Shown here: positions 1 through 8,825 of the stretch, one piece after another
How the letters are laid out: the number at the start of each line of letters is the position of its first letter
Position numbering within the stretch: position 1 is the stretch's first letter
Assembly: GCA_903905665.1 (NCBI GenBank)
Contig: CAIVHJ010000145.1
Coordinates: 1 to 29,994 of the forward strand
Reading direction: 5' to 3'
DNA length: 29,994 nt
Source of the DNA: an uncultured Phycisphaerales bacterium
GTDB taxonomy: Bacteria; Planctomycetota; Phycisphaerae; UBA1845; CAIVHJ01
Made by a program: the position numbers and the translations under genes
Notes under the pieces: generated by a model
Told to the model about the DNA's origin: nothing
Seen by the model: the letters and a program-made list of their open reading frames with translations, nothing else
Databases searched by the model: none

Positions 1-57
1 CACAAGATTCAAATGGAATCCGTATGATATCCGACTTGTGATGAGCAGAGGATTTTG

Positions 58-1053
58 TCAGGACTCCTCAAGAAACCGGAGCAGTAACGGTTCGATCTGT
101 TCGGGGGAATCTTCGACGACGTAGTGACCGGCATCCTCGAAGCGGTGCACGACGGCGCGAGAGAATCGTCGAATCCACTCGTCCAAATACTGCGCATTGA
201 AGCAAAAATCCTTGATTCCCCAGAAGATGACCATCGGTTTGTCACGATGGTTTTTGAGGGAGTCGTCGATTTGTTGGATCAACACACGAGTGGGGTGGTT
301 CGGTTCCAACGGGATGTCCTGCACAAATCGGTGGATGGCGATTCGGTCGTGATAGTTTTGATACGGTAGTAAATAACCCCTTTTCACGTCCGCCATCATG
401 CGATCTCGTTTTTTGCAGGCGATCCATGTCGCCGTCCCTGCAAAACCGTTGAACACGCGGACGAGTAGTGTTCCCATGATTGGCCAACGGCAGATTCGGA
501 TTCGCCATGGGCACGGGCCGAAAAAAGCTGCCGTGTTGAAGATGACGAATCGTCGAAACAATTCCGGCCGTCGCATCGCCAACCCAAACCCAATGACTCC
601 GCCCCAGTCGTGAACTGCCAGTGTGATGTCCTTCAGACCGAGGTGTTCGACGAGTTTTTCGAGATTGTCGATATGCGTGGCGAGGCGATAGGGATAGTCT
701 TGTGGTTTGTCGGACAGTCCCATCCCGATGTGGTCCGGTGCGACGACGCGATAAGAGGGCTGAGGGCTGAGGACTGAGGACTGAGCCATGATATGATCAG
801 AAGTTACGAGTTTCGATGGGTCTCGACCGGCGGATTCGTTTTCGTAATTCGTAATTCGTAATTCGTAATTTTTTCCGGACAACCCCTTAATCAATTCCCG
901 ATAATAGAACGACCACGTCGGATTCCCGTGGACCATCAACACGACCGGCCCCGATCCCTCGTCCACGTAGTGCATCCGTATGCCGTCGATCCCAAAGAAA
1001 TTCGATCGGAATGGGTATAAACGCCGAATAGACTCTAAACCTGCAGGTGTCAT
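58..1053 (-). CDS. Alpha/beta hydrolase, haloalkane dehalogenase / OleB (beta-lactone decarboxylase) type
   Basis: This 331-residue protein is an alpha/beta hydrolase of the haloalkane dehalogenase superfamily. Visible motifs are the oxyanion segment HGNPTWSF (residues 42-49), the nucleophile in HDWGG (Asp149, next to the halide-site-type Trp150), a candidate acid Asp282 after FWGIK, and the catalytic His310 in DAGHYV. The middle region (FNGFAG, a CK pair, then RFVQDIPL) resembles my recollection of OleB, which removes CO2 from beta-lactones in head-to-head olefin synthesis, more than true dehalogenases. Ole genes are known from some planctomycetes. The rest of an ole cluster would lie off the left edge, so this is unconfirmed. 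Residues about 61-100 are an insertion encoded by two sets of heptanucleotide repeats. The ATG at 1053 has no clear ribosome binding site and lies just downstream of a possible promoter. The gene is divergent from the MFS gene. Confidence 0.85.
   Translation of the reverse strand: MTPAGLESIRRLYPFRSNFFGIDGIRMHYVDEGSGPVVLMVHGNPTWSFYYRELIKGLSGKNYELRITNYENESAGRDPSKLVTSDHIMAQSSVLSPQPSYRVVAPDHIGMGLSDKPQDYPYRLATHIDNLEKLVEHLGLKDITLAVHDWGGVIGFGLAMRRPELFRRFVIFNTAAFFGPCPWRIRICRWPIMGTLLVRVFNGFAGTATWIACKKRDRMMADVKRGYLLPYQNYHDRIAIHRFVQDIPLEPNHPTRVLIQQIDDSLKNHRDKPMVIFWGIKDFCFNAQYLDEWIRRFSRAVVHRFEDAGHYVVEDSPEQIEPLLLRFLEES
757..784. repeat. Four tandem heptamers (GGGCTGA x2, GGACTGA x2) inside a CDS
   Basis: Four consecutive 7-base units lie inside the hydrolase gene: GGGCTGA, GGGCTGA, GGACTGA, GGACTGA. 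A period of 7 shifts the frame by one base per unit, and the set is read through as a Ser/Val/Leu/Pro-rich stretch of the protein. Such short tandem heptamers resemble the STRR elements described in cyanobacteria. Confidence 0.9.
841..868. repeat. Four perfect tandem heptamers TTCGTAA inside a CDS
   Basis: TTCGTAA is repeated four times without error inside the hydrolase gene, followed by a T run. On the coding (minus) strand it yields the NYELRITNYE peptide. With the second heptamer set at 757-784 it bounds a segment of about 40 residues that family members should not need. Confidence 0.93.
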
Positions 1054-1062
1054 GTCGTGAGT

Positions 1063-1091
1063 ATTGTCAGGGCAGGAATCGTTCTATTCAA
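1063..1091 (-). promoter_or_regulatory. Possible sigma-70-type promoter for the OleB-like gene
   Basis: On the minus strand, TTGAAT (1086-1091) and GACAAT (1063-1068) are separated by 17 bases. The -10 box ends about 9 bases before the ATG at 1053, so a transcript from here would be almost leaderless. This is a consensus match by eye only. Confidence 0.4.
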
Positions 1092-1100
1092 CCCATCCTG

Positions 1101-1129
1101 TTGCGGAAATGCTATTTTCACCGTACAAA
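1101..1129 (+). promoter_or_regulatory. Possible sigma-70-type promoter for the MFS gene
   Basis: TTGCGG (1101-1106) and TACAAA (1124-1129) are separated by 17 bases, upstream of the MFS start chosen at 1180. It lies downstream of the alternative GTG at 1057, which argues against that earlier start. Confidence 0.42.
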
Positions 1130-1179
1130 TACGCACTTTGAATGGTCCCAAGCCCCTTCTTGACGAAAGGAATCCGTCG

Positions 1180-2772
1180 ATGGCAGAAACAAACACCGAC
1201 GCCCCCAAGAACCCACTTCGAGAAATCGTCCAGCCGTTTATCGATTTGGTTCGCGCCCCGCGCGCTCTGTGGGGGGTGAATCTCGCATATTTCATCGAGG
1301 GAATGGTTTATTTTGGGATGTTAGGCTATCTGGCCATGTACTTTTCGGACGAGGTCTTTAAGGGGGTTGAGCACGCCGACGACCTTTCACACAAGATGGT
1401 TATGGTGCTGACGGCGGGAATCACCATCGCCATGTTGTTCTTCGGATTTGTCCCGGACAAATGGGGGGTGCGACCGGCATTGATTCTCTCTTTCATTTTA
1501 TTGTTGGTGGGTCGGGTCGTGATTTCTGCTGCTCCGGTGGTTTCTCACGAACCGGGATTATGGAGCACGTGGCACCTCTTGATCATGTTGGGCATTGTGA
1601 TCGTTGTAGTCGGATATGGAATGTATCAACCGGCCGCCTATGCGGCGGTACGACAGTTTACGACCCCCAAAACTGCCGGAATGGCTTTTGCGATGCTTTA
1701 TGCCCTGATGAACTTCGGGGGCTGGTTGCCTTCATATGCATTTCTGTTGCGCGATAAGGAATACCTCGGCATCGGAATCAGCGGTACGTTTTGGGTGTAT
1801 ACAGGTTTTACTCTGCTGGCGCTGTTTTTCACAGTGGTTCTGTTGTCTCGACGAACTGTCGCAGATGCTGTTCTCGAAGCCCGGCAAGGACGCGAGGTCA
1901 TACAGCAACAGGCGGAGGGAACATCGACTCCGACTTCAGTAGGGGATGCGGCTCAGCAGATTTCGGGTCGCACAAGCTTCATTCCTGTTCACATGTGGGG
2001 TGTTTTCATCGCATTATTGGCAGCCGTCTATTTCATTCCCGATTACCGGGGTATTCCGTGGAGATTCCTGATCGGGGGCCCGATGCTTTTGGGCGCGTTA
2101 GCACTGATCGTGCTTCCTGAGGAATGGATGAGGCCGATTCGGAAATGGATCTCTGGACATCCGCTGTCTGACGGCAAGTTTTTCTTCTTCATTTTTTGTT
2201 TGATTCCGGTGCAAACATTGTTTACCTACAACTGGTTTATTTTGCCGCAATATGTATCACGCACCTATACGGACAGCTGGATCGGAAAGTATTTCGAAAT
2301 TGCTTCCAATGCGAATCCTATTCTCATTTTTATCTTTGTTCCGCTCATTGCAGCCATCACACAAAAACGCAAGGTATATAATATGATGATCTCGGGGACA
2401 TTGGTCATGGCGGCTCCAGCTTTTCTGCTGGCGATTGAACCGAGCTGGATGACCTTGTTCGGATATATTCTCATTATGACGGTGGGAGAAGCCATGTGGC
2501 AGCCGCGTTTTTTACAGTATGCAGCCGAAATCGCTCCCGAAGGACGCACCGGTCAATACATGGGCGTTGCTCAATTGCCATGGTTTTTAACCAAGGTGCT
2601 GGTACCGATGATTTATTCCGGAAAGTTGCTCGAAAAGTACTGTCCCAAGGAGGGGTTGAAAGATACCGAGACTATGTGGCTGATTTTCGGATGCATCGCG
2701 ATCATCTCACCGATTTTGCTTTTCCTGGCCAAGCCGTGGGCCGGGAAGGATTTTAAGACGAAAGCGGCATAG
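1180..2772 (+). CDS. Major facilitator superfamily transporter, POT-like
   Basis: This integral membrane protein of 530 residues has about 12 or more hydrophobic segments and a charged loop near residues 195-235. The first segment (EGMVYFGMLGYLAMYFSDE) and the cytoplasmic loop PDKWGVRPAL after the second or third helix are MFS-like. The late segment, with EAMWQPRFLQYAAEIAPEGRTGQYMG, recalls peptide (POT/PTR) transporters, but I see no certain ExxER signature and do not assign a substrate. I chose the ATG at 1180 because GAAAGG lies 9 bases upstream; the frame stays open to a GTG at 1057. The gene is followed after 47 bases by the zinc-ribbon membrane protein on the same strand, probably in one transcript. 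Confidence 0.85.
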   Translation: MAETNTDAPKNPLREIVQPFIDLVRAPRALWGVNLAYFIEGMVYFGMLGYLAMYFSDEVFKGVEHADDLSHKMVMVLTAGITIAMLFFGFVPDKWGVRPALILSFILLLVGRVVISAAPVVSHEPGLWSTWHLLIMLGIVIVVVGYGMYQPAAYAAVRQFTTPKTAGMAFAMLYALMNFGGWLPSYAFLLRDKEYLGIGISGTFWVYTGFTLLALFFTVVLLSRRTVADAVLEARQGREVIQQQAEGTSTPTSVGDAAQQISGRTSFIPVHMWGVFIALLAAVYFIPDYRGIPWRFLIGGPMLLGALALIVLPEEWMRPIRKWISGHPLSDGKFFFFIFCLIPVQTLFTYNWFILPQYVSRTYTDSWIGKYFEIASNANPILIFIFVPLIAAITQKRKVYNMMISGTLVMAAPAFLLAIEPSWMTLFGYILIMTVGEAMWQPRFLQYAAEIAPEGRTGQYMGVAQLPWFLTKVLVPMIYSGKLLEKYCPKEGLKDTETMWLIFGCIAIISPILLFLAKPWAGKDFKTKAA

Positions 2773-2819
2773 CATAGTCCCGAACAAGCGATGATGCGGG
2801 TTTGCGAAAGGGGGTTTTC

Positions 2820-3992
2820 GTGGAACTTCAGAAAATCTTTTTGCGGATCATGCTCTGGGCGCTGGGAATTACCGCCGTTGTCGGGGTGCTGGCGATTCTG
2901 GTCAGCACAACGGACATCATGTGGCGCGTCGTTGGGACGGGCATTACAACCGCAGTCGCATCCGGCTTGCTGATCCCGACTTCACGCATGGTCGATCGCA
3001 AAACCACCCGTTCTGCCGGCCTGCTCGGCATGGGCGCGATCATCCTTGAGTTCATGATGGCACTGGGCCTGATCTGGGAGTTCTTCGATTTGTTGCTCGG
3101 CAGACAAGGACCGGAACACATTGCCATGACGATGTTTTTTGGGGGGGTGTGCGTTGCGGGTGCAATGGTGTGTTTGTGGCTGATGCATACAGAGCGGGCA
3201 CGGTGGGCAGGTTTGGTCGGTTTGATTTTGAGCATCGCTGTGTTCGTATTCTGCATGATTGCGATCTGGCTTTGGGACTTCATGGCCTACTCGTCACGTT
3301 CAGTGAGCGAGAAGTGTTGGGAAACGGCGGGGGCGCTAGCAATATATGGTTTGATCACCGTGATTTGTTTGGTAGGGGTGGGAACATCCGAGCGACGCCG
3401 CTGGCGATGGTTGGGGATTGCAGCGGCCGGCGTGGCACTGTTCATGTGGATCAGCCAAATCTGGACCGGTCACGGTTCCGATTTGGGCGCGGCGATCTTC
3501 ACCACGCTGACTTGCATTTCGGCGGTGGTTGCGTATGTCAACATATTGTTGTTCTGCCCGTTGAAAGATTCGCAGCGATGGGTCCGATGGGGAACAATGG
3601 CAGCCGTAATCGTGACGGGGGCGCTCTCGGATTGGTTTGTTGCCAATGAAGTTTATTTGAAGTTATTGGGCTCCGAGGCGAAAGATATGCTCGGTCGTAC
3701 GATCGGTGCCGCCGGTATCGCCGCCGGTTGCGGAACGCTTGCATTGCTCATCCTCGCTCGAATGAATCGGCGTGTGCAGCTGGAACCGGTTTCGGTTGAA
3801 GGCACCACGATTACGCTCCTGTGTCCTCGCTGTGGCAAAAAACAAGACCTCCCTCTTGGTGACGCCGTGTGTGAAAAATGCAAATTGCGGATCAACATCC
3901 AGATCGAGGAACCCCGCTGCCCGAAATGCGAATACTTGCTCTATAACCTCACTTCCGACCGCTGCCCCGAATGCGGTACGCCCATCAGTTGA
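2820..3992 (+). CDS. Polytopic membrane protein with two C-terminal zinc ribbons
   Basis: I do not recognise a function. The 390-residue protein has about ten hydrophobic segments over residues 1-310, then a soluble tail with two Cys4 zinc ribbons: C335/C338 with C351/C354, and C367/C370 with C382/C385. The second (CPKC, 11 residues, CPECG) is the form that recurs at the ends of many planctomycete proteins and is the main taxonomic hint in the window. The start is GTG at 2820, because GAAAGGGGG precedes it by about 6 bases; an in-frame TTG exists at 2802. Its position after the MFS gene suggests co-transcription. It could be a membrane sensor or assembly factor, but nothing in the sequence decides this. 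Confidence 0.8.
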   Translation: MELQKIFLRIMLWALGITAVVGVLAILVSTTDIMWRVVGTGITTAVASGLLIPTSRMVDRKTTRSAGLLGMGAIILEFMMALGLIWEFFDLLLGRQGPEHIAMTMFFGGVCVAGAMVCLWLMHTERARWAGLVGLILSIAVFVFCMIAIWLWDFMAYSSRSVSEKCWETAGALAIYGLITVICLVGVGTSERRRWRWLGIAAAGVALFMWISQIWTGHGSDLGAAIFTTLTCISAVVAYVNILLFCPLKDSQRWVRWGTMAAVIVTGALSDWFVANEVYLKLLGSEAKDMLGRTIGAAGIAAGCGTLALLILARMNRRVQLEPVSVEGTTITLLCPRCGKKQDLPLGDAVCEKCKLRINIQIEEPRCPKCEYLLYNLTSDRCPECGTPIS

Positions 3993-4045
3993 AAATTGAA
4001 AATGAATCGGAGACGCGACCGTCAGGGAGCGTGTTCTTGTCTCAG

Positions 4046-4069
4046 GGCCCCCCGCGCGAGCAGGGGGTC
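4046..4069. terminator. GC-rich hairpin after the zinc-ribbon gene, weak terminator candidate
   Basis: GGCCCCC (4046-4052) can pair with GGGGGTC (4063-4069), including one G-U, around a 10-base loop. It sits in the 202-base gap between two convergent genes, where a terminator would be expected. No clean T tract follows on either strand. Confidence 0.3.
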
Positions 4070-4194
4070 ACATGCTTCTTTTCCTGCGCCGGCGGAAGCT
4101 AATTTCGTCCTTGCGTTGGTGGAAAATCTGCATGTATCTGTAGGGGACGGCATACCGTAGCTCGCATCGAACCGGTTTCGGGATCAGTGATCTT

Positions 4195-7100
4195 TCAATG
4201 ATTTGGTTTTCGGGCGAGTTGCGATTCGTAGATTCGGCACAGGAAATCGTAGATCACCAGTTCCTGCGCGCGGCCGGCGGATCGGAGGAGTCGGTTGGCA
4301 AACATGTGCAGATAGCTGGGCGCCAAACGTGCCATCGGGACTGTTAGCACGGCGGAGCGTTCGGCATTCTGCAGGTCGGCGATAATCAGTTTGAGACGTT
4401 CGGATCGTTCTCGCAACACGACGACGCCCGGCCAAAGCGAATGAGATTCCTCGATGTGGGGGTCAAGCAATTGTTCCAGTTCCTTGCGGTACTTTCGGAA
4501 TCTGTCGCTCAGTTGTTGTTTGAAGTATGCGGCGTCGGCGCGGAATTCGCGGATAAAGTTATCACGAATGGAATGCATGACTTCCGATTTGGTTTTCAGG
4601 TCAAAACCGAGATCATCGAACAACCGGTTCATACCGAGCAGCGTGAGGCGCCAGCGTGCATCGGCGCCTTCATCTCCTGAAAGCAGTTGAACGATGTCCA
4701 GACACGCCTGACTGTCCACGCAGAATATCCGCTCACTGATTTCAATGCCGATGTCTCCGCCGTACCGTTCCCATTCCCGTTCGTAGGTGTCGAACTGAAT
4801 CCGCCACAGCGTGCCCTGTTTGATCTCGGCTTGCGTGAGTTGTTCCAAAATGGGCAAGACCCCGTTTCGGAGCGTCTCGGGTTGCCCGTGTACTCGCAGT
4901 CGCAGATGCCAGTCCGGGTCGGAATACCGGATGAAAAACCACCGGTCTGCGAAACCGTTCGGGATGATACGTTGAGTCAGTGGGCCGAGAACTTCCCGAA
5001 TAATCTGATCAGCGGTCGAGGTTCCGGTATAGAGTTTGGCATAAAGCCATTCGGAACCGGGTGGAAATCGCCGTGAAACACCGGGTTCGTGAAGCCGAGG
5101 AGCCGGTATCCTTTCCTTCACCGGATCTCGTCGGCGCAGGAAAGGAACAACGATTTCATGCGTGAAAAGTCCTTCCGGCCCTTCCGCGCACAATTCGTCG
5201 GGGCCGGGATACATTTCTAGCAGGAGGATTTCCGAACGGTTTTTGACGGTCGAAAGAAACGCCTCGATACTCAAAACATTGTCCCAGTCGATTGGAAGTT
5301 CGTTGTCACCGTCGGCGAGCATGACCCATCGGGGAATGCGCCGTTCGGTCTTCCAGCGTTGAATGACTTGCATACCCGCCGAACCGGGTTTTTCGCTGAG
5401 GCGCCGGATTTCCTGCTGGGTGACGCGCCAGCGGGCCCGCGCGAGCACCAAACGGTCCACTGTGACGCGGGGGAGGAAAAGCCTGCTGTCCAGCACGCCC
5501 CAGTTGAAACTTAAACCTGCGATCAAATTCTGCCGCTGGAGGCTGCAGAGGAACTTGTACACGCCCAGATTACGAGGATGAGAGGTATTATGTGCGCTGG
5601 TCAATCGTGGGACGACTTCACGCCCGATGGCTCGTGATCGCAGCACGACGCGATTGCTGACGACCGACACCCAAAGGTCTGTGATCGGAATCTGCCGTTC
5701 TCGCGGAGCGCCCGAATGGCCCAGAAATGCAATTTCGTAGTCGCGCAGGACCGGTCGCGCCAAGATATTCCCAATGCGCCCTTCGGGAAGATGGACGATT
5801 TCGGCGAGAACGGCGTCCGGTTGCAGGGCTTCTTCGGCGCGAAGATGTTGCATGACGAACTGATGCAACGCAGGATCGGCATGGCAGAAACGTCCGAGCA
5901 AAAACGCACCGGATGGCCCACCGGAAAAATCCATCAGTATCCGGCAATCTCCATTGTTGATCGCTTCGGCTGATTTGGCGCAAAGCGTCACCGTGGCAAA
6001 GAAGGCATCGGGCAGAGGAAATGCGTCCGTGGGTTTGAACGAGTTCAATTCCACCCGATCCAGTTTCAGTTCCATTGCATCAGGCGGACGGAGTTCGTCC
6101 AGTTTGCGAAGGAGAAAAGCATCCATGGGCCGCCACAAGGTTTGATTTTCATCACGGCCCGGTGGGAAAATTAGATTTTCCAGCAGAGGGGACGCTTCGG
6201 CTCCGGGTACGCCCGAACGCTCGAATCCGATTCCGACTTCTTCGTCGAGCGCTTCCGTCAGCGGGACTTCGCGGTCCTCGTATCGACGAGTGAATTCCTG
6301 TATGAAGCCCGCCATATTGTTTTGGCGTTGGCCGGCAGCCAGGAGATTGTAAAGCAATTCCACGCCCTGCGTGATTTCTTGAAGAACGTTTTCTCCAAGC
6401 GTGGCGCCGGATGCGGGCTTGACCATGTCCACCTGCAAAAACCGGGACGGGTCGATCGGCGTGGAAAGGGGCTCAAGTTGCTTGGCGAGTTGTTCGTAGC
6501 GTTCGGGAGGAATTCCTAGACCCGTCGCGTCGATCGATTCCAGTTCGGATCGGGCCCGGTCAAGTCCATCCGCCGCCGAATTCATTTCGGGAATCTGCTT
6601 CAGCTGATCGACCAGATCGTGAATCGGTTCAGGCCCCGTGACTCGTGGGGTTAATTCCGAAAGTAGAACTTGATTATCGATCAGCGCCTCAATGAAAGAT
6701 TCAGCTTCAGGCAGCGTGATCTCAGGATCGTCCGCAATCAGGGCACGTGCCAGATCATCCCAGGACGTCCCGTTTTTTGCTCGCTCGATTGTCGCGTCCA
6801 GATAAGGCGTCTGTTCCACGGCGACGAGATGATGCGATCGCTGCTGGTCTTTCATCCGGGTTTCAACATACCGCCACCGGGATGCCGCCAGGTACAAACT
6901 AGAATTGGGATAATACGCCAGTCTTCTTTTCGAGGAGGATTCCCGGCCCAGGCGGTCCGTCAAGGCGCACAGGTAATCCATATCGAGTCGGGTGTGACGC
7001 CGGTAGTGCGCGCGGGGTTCCAATTTCAGTTGGGTGGTTTCACCGATGGTTCCGACGGAACATCCGGCGAAGAGACCGAAGGGTGTGGGCCGCGCCGTCA

Positions 7101-8817
7101 TACGCAGAAAATACCGCACCAGCGATCGCTCCACCTTCAAACCGCGTTCGCTGTCAGGCTCCTTGATCCAGAAATCGAGACTTTTGGTAAGGCTGGGGGA
7201 GGCCACGTAAATGGCGTCTTTGACTTCCGGTTTCCCAAGCCAGTCTTGAAGCCGACGGCGGAGTACGACCCGATCCGAAGCAATCGCCGCATCGAGTGAG
7301 GTGGAATCTTCGAGGTTGGCTTGGGGAAGCGACAGGCCGTCGCTCCAGTTCATCATTTCGACCAGTGGGAGCAACGGAGTTCGCATTCCGAAAAAACCGC
7401 TGTGGATGAAGGGTTGGTCTTTCTGCGGAGATTGATCGCGCCGGGGAGCCGAAGATGTTTTCTGTCGCGTAATTTCAGAAACCGGCGACAGCATCATGAA
7501 CTGATCCCACGTGGGTTCGATGGGCGTGGCGGCGGCGAGCAATGCCAAACCGACACCCGCCGCACCGGTCAAAATTCCAGGTTCTGGAGCCCAGTGACCT
7601 TCCTGCGATTCGGAAAGGGTCCACATGGGGAATCCCGCAAAATCTTCACCGGTTCGGCGCATGGCCAACGTGCGTTCGACCCAGGACTGGGCAGCCGTCT
7701 TGAGCGAAGATTCGCCTGTTTGCTGGTACATCCGGTTGAAAAAAAGAGCGAGACCGGCGGTGCCGTGGCACAGACCCATGTCGAAAACATGAACACGAGG
7801 AAGTGATCGTTGAGCCGCCAGACGCGCAAGAGAGAGGGCTTCTTTCTTCCATGCTTTTTGGCCGAGACTTTGGGCAGCAACCAGCAAAGCGGCAGCCACA
7901 CCGGGATCACCATAGCACCACGCCGAACGAGTGGGTTCCTGGTTTTCATTGGGGTTGCCGTCGCGGGTCAACCACGACGCGAAACAAGCGTCCTGATCCT
8001 TGATTTTCTTTTCCAGCAACCACTTCACGCCCCCTTGGAGGACCGGGCGGATGCGATCGGGCAGGATGTCGAGAGCTTGACACTGCCCAAGAAAACCGAT
8101 GACTCCCGGAACACCGTGGGCCAAGCCGAGATTGTAGTAACCTTTCGGTGCGACTTTCCTCTGATGGTCGGGGAGCAGATCGGGCGGGGTGTACCATGTG
8201 TATAACTCGCCCTGTCGCTCCACAAGATCCAATAATCGGGTGACGACGGCCCCAAGGAGCTCAACGGCGCTGGGACGTGGAAAACGAGCCAGGCCGAACA
8301 CCCCCAGCCCCACCAGTCCACCGATCAAATCGTAGGATTCCACTTCAGTGGAATGTTGGATGTAGGTCATCAAGGATTGTTCGATGGCTTCATTCGGATC
8401 TTCCGAAGAGTCGGCGGCGAGTAGCCGGTTGCGCAGATGTTCAACGGACCAGGCCACACCTGTAAATCCACCATAGAGGTCTTGGCGCATTGGGATTTCT
8501 TCGAGGGCGCGGATGGACTGGTTGAGGAAGTTCATCGCCAATTCATCATGTCCTTCGTTCGGAAATGACTGATGAAGGAAATAAAAAAACAGCGCCAAAC
8601 CGGCAGCGCCATTGGCAAGAGAGACATCCTTCGCAGGGTGTTCGGGGTGTTCTGTTGAATCCGATTCTTTCGACGCTTGGAGAGGTTTGAGGGCATCGGC
8701 GATTTCCCGGACGACCTGCAGAACCCGGCTGCGCATGGGTTCATCCAGAATAGGACGCCACCGGCTCGGGCCGGCGGGGTTCTGAACAGACGATTCGCCG
8801 TTCTTCGGTGAGGTCAT
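4195..8817 (-). CDS. LanC-LanB fusion: lanthionine cyclase joined to full-length class I lanthipeptide dehydratase
   Basis: A single 1540-residue protein contains both class I lanthipeptide enzymes. Residues about 30-432 are LanC-like, with GG/HG repeats of an alpha-toroid and the expected residues: His234 (AHGVPG), zinc ligands Cys301 (WCYGDPG) and Cys350-His351 (LCHGTAG), matching NisC His212, Cys284, Cys330 and His331. A polar linker (about 436-468) leads to LanB: MRTPLLPL (478-485), RPTPFGLFAG (576-585), RLDMDYL (610-616), QVDMVK (795-800), GGPSGAFLLGRF (966-977) and the elimination domain SEWLYAKLY (1255-1263), RYSDPDWHLRLRVHG (1297-1311, His1304 aligning with NisB His961) and ERYGG (1350-1354). 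LanB enzymes use glutamyl-tRNA to dehydrate Ser/Thr; LanC adds Cys to form thioether rings. Length fits about 430 plus 1000 residues. No precursor, transporter or protease gene is adjacent. The ATG at 8817 lies directly after a strong promoter; Met28 is an alternative start. Confidence 0.93.
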   Translation of the reverse strand: MTSPKNGESSVQNPAGPSRWRPILDEPMRSRVLQVVREIADALKPLQASKESDSTEHPEHPAKDVSLANGAAGLALFFYFLHQSFPNEGHDELAMNFLNQSIRALEEIPMRQDLYGGFTGVAWSVEHLRNRLLAADSSEDPNEAIEQSLMTYIQHSTEVESYDLIGGLVGLGVFGLARFPRPSAVELLGAVVTRLLDLVERQGELYTWYTPPDLLPDHQRKVAPKGYYNLGLAHGVPGVIGFLGQCQALDILPDRIRPVLQGGVKWLLEKKIKDQDACFASWLTRDGNPNENQEPTRSAWCYGDPGVAAALLVAAQSLGQKAWKKEALSLARLAAQRSLPRVHVFDMGLCHGTAGLALFFNRMYQQTGESSLKTAAQSWVERTLAMRRTGEDFAGFPMWTLSESQEGHWAPEPGILTGAAGVGLALLAAATPIEPTWDQFMMLSPVSEITRQKTSSAPRRDQSPQKDQPFIHSGFFGMRTPLLPLVEMMNWSDGLSLPQANLEDSTSLDAAIASDRVVLRRRLQDWLGKPEVKDAIYVASPSLTKSLDFWIKEPDSERGLKVERSLVRYFLRMTARPTPFGLFAGCSVGTIGETTQLKLEPRAHYRRHTRLDMDYLCALTDRLGRESSSKRRLAYYPNSSLYLAASRWRYVETRMKDQQRSHHLVAVEQTPYLDATIERAKNGTSWDDLARALIADDPEITLPEAESFIEALIDNQVLLSELTPRVTGPEPIHDLVDQLKQIPEMNSAADGLDRARSELESIDATGLGIPPERYEQLAKQLEPLSTPIDPSRFLQVDMVKPASGATLGENVLQEITQGVELLYNLLAAGQRQNNMAGFIQEFTRRYEDREVPLTEALDEEVGIGFERSGVPGAEASPLLENLIFPPGRDENQTLWRPMDAFLLRKLDELRPPDAMELKLDRVELNSFKPTDAFPLPDAFFATVTLCAKSAEAINNGDCRILMDFSGGPSGAFLLGRFCHADPALHQFVMQHLRAEEALQPDAVLAEIVHLPEGRIGNILARPVLRDYEIAFLGHSGAPRERQIPITDLWVSVVSNRVVLRSRAIGREVVPRLTSAHNTSHPRNLGVYKFLCSLQRQNLIAGLSFNWGVLDSRLFLPRVTVDRLVLARARWRVTQQEIRRLSEKPGSAGMQVIQRWKTERRIPRWVMLADGDNELPIDWDNVLSIEAFLSTVKNRSEILLLEMYPGPDELCAEGPEGLFTHEIVVPFLRRRDPVKERIPAPRLHEPGVSRRFPPGSEWLYAKLYTGTSTADQIIREVLGPLTQRIIPNGFADRWFFIRYSDPDWHLRLRVHGQPETLRNGVLPILEQLTQAEIKQGTLWRIQFDTYEREWERYGGDIGIEISERIFCVDSQACLDIVQLLSGDEGADARWRLTLLGMNRLFDDLGFDLKTKSEVMHSIRDNFIREFRADAAYFKQQLSDRFRKYRKELEQLLDPHIEESHSLWPGVVVLRERSERLKLIIADLQNAERSAVLTVPMARLAPSYLHMFANRLLRSAGRAQELVIYDFLCRIYESQLARKPNH

Positions 8818-8825
8818 AGTTCCGC

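Noticed and set aside
757..868. CRISPR array
   Set aside because: The repeats are directly adjacent heptamers with no spacers, inside a coding sequence.
58..1053. Frameshift or pseudogene caused by the heptamer insertion
   Set aside because: The frame remains open and all catalytic motifs on both sides are intact.
1057..1179. N-terminal extension of the MFS protein from a GTG at 1057
   Set aside because: A candidate promoter lies inside it, the peptide is unlike a transporter N-terminus, and the ATG at 1180 has a good ribosome binding site.
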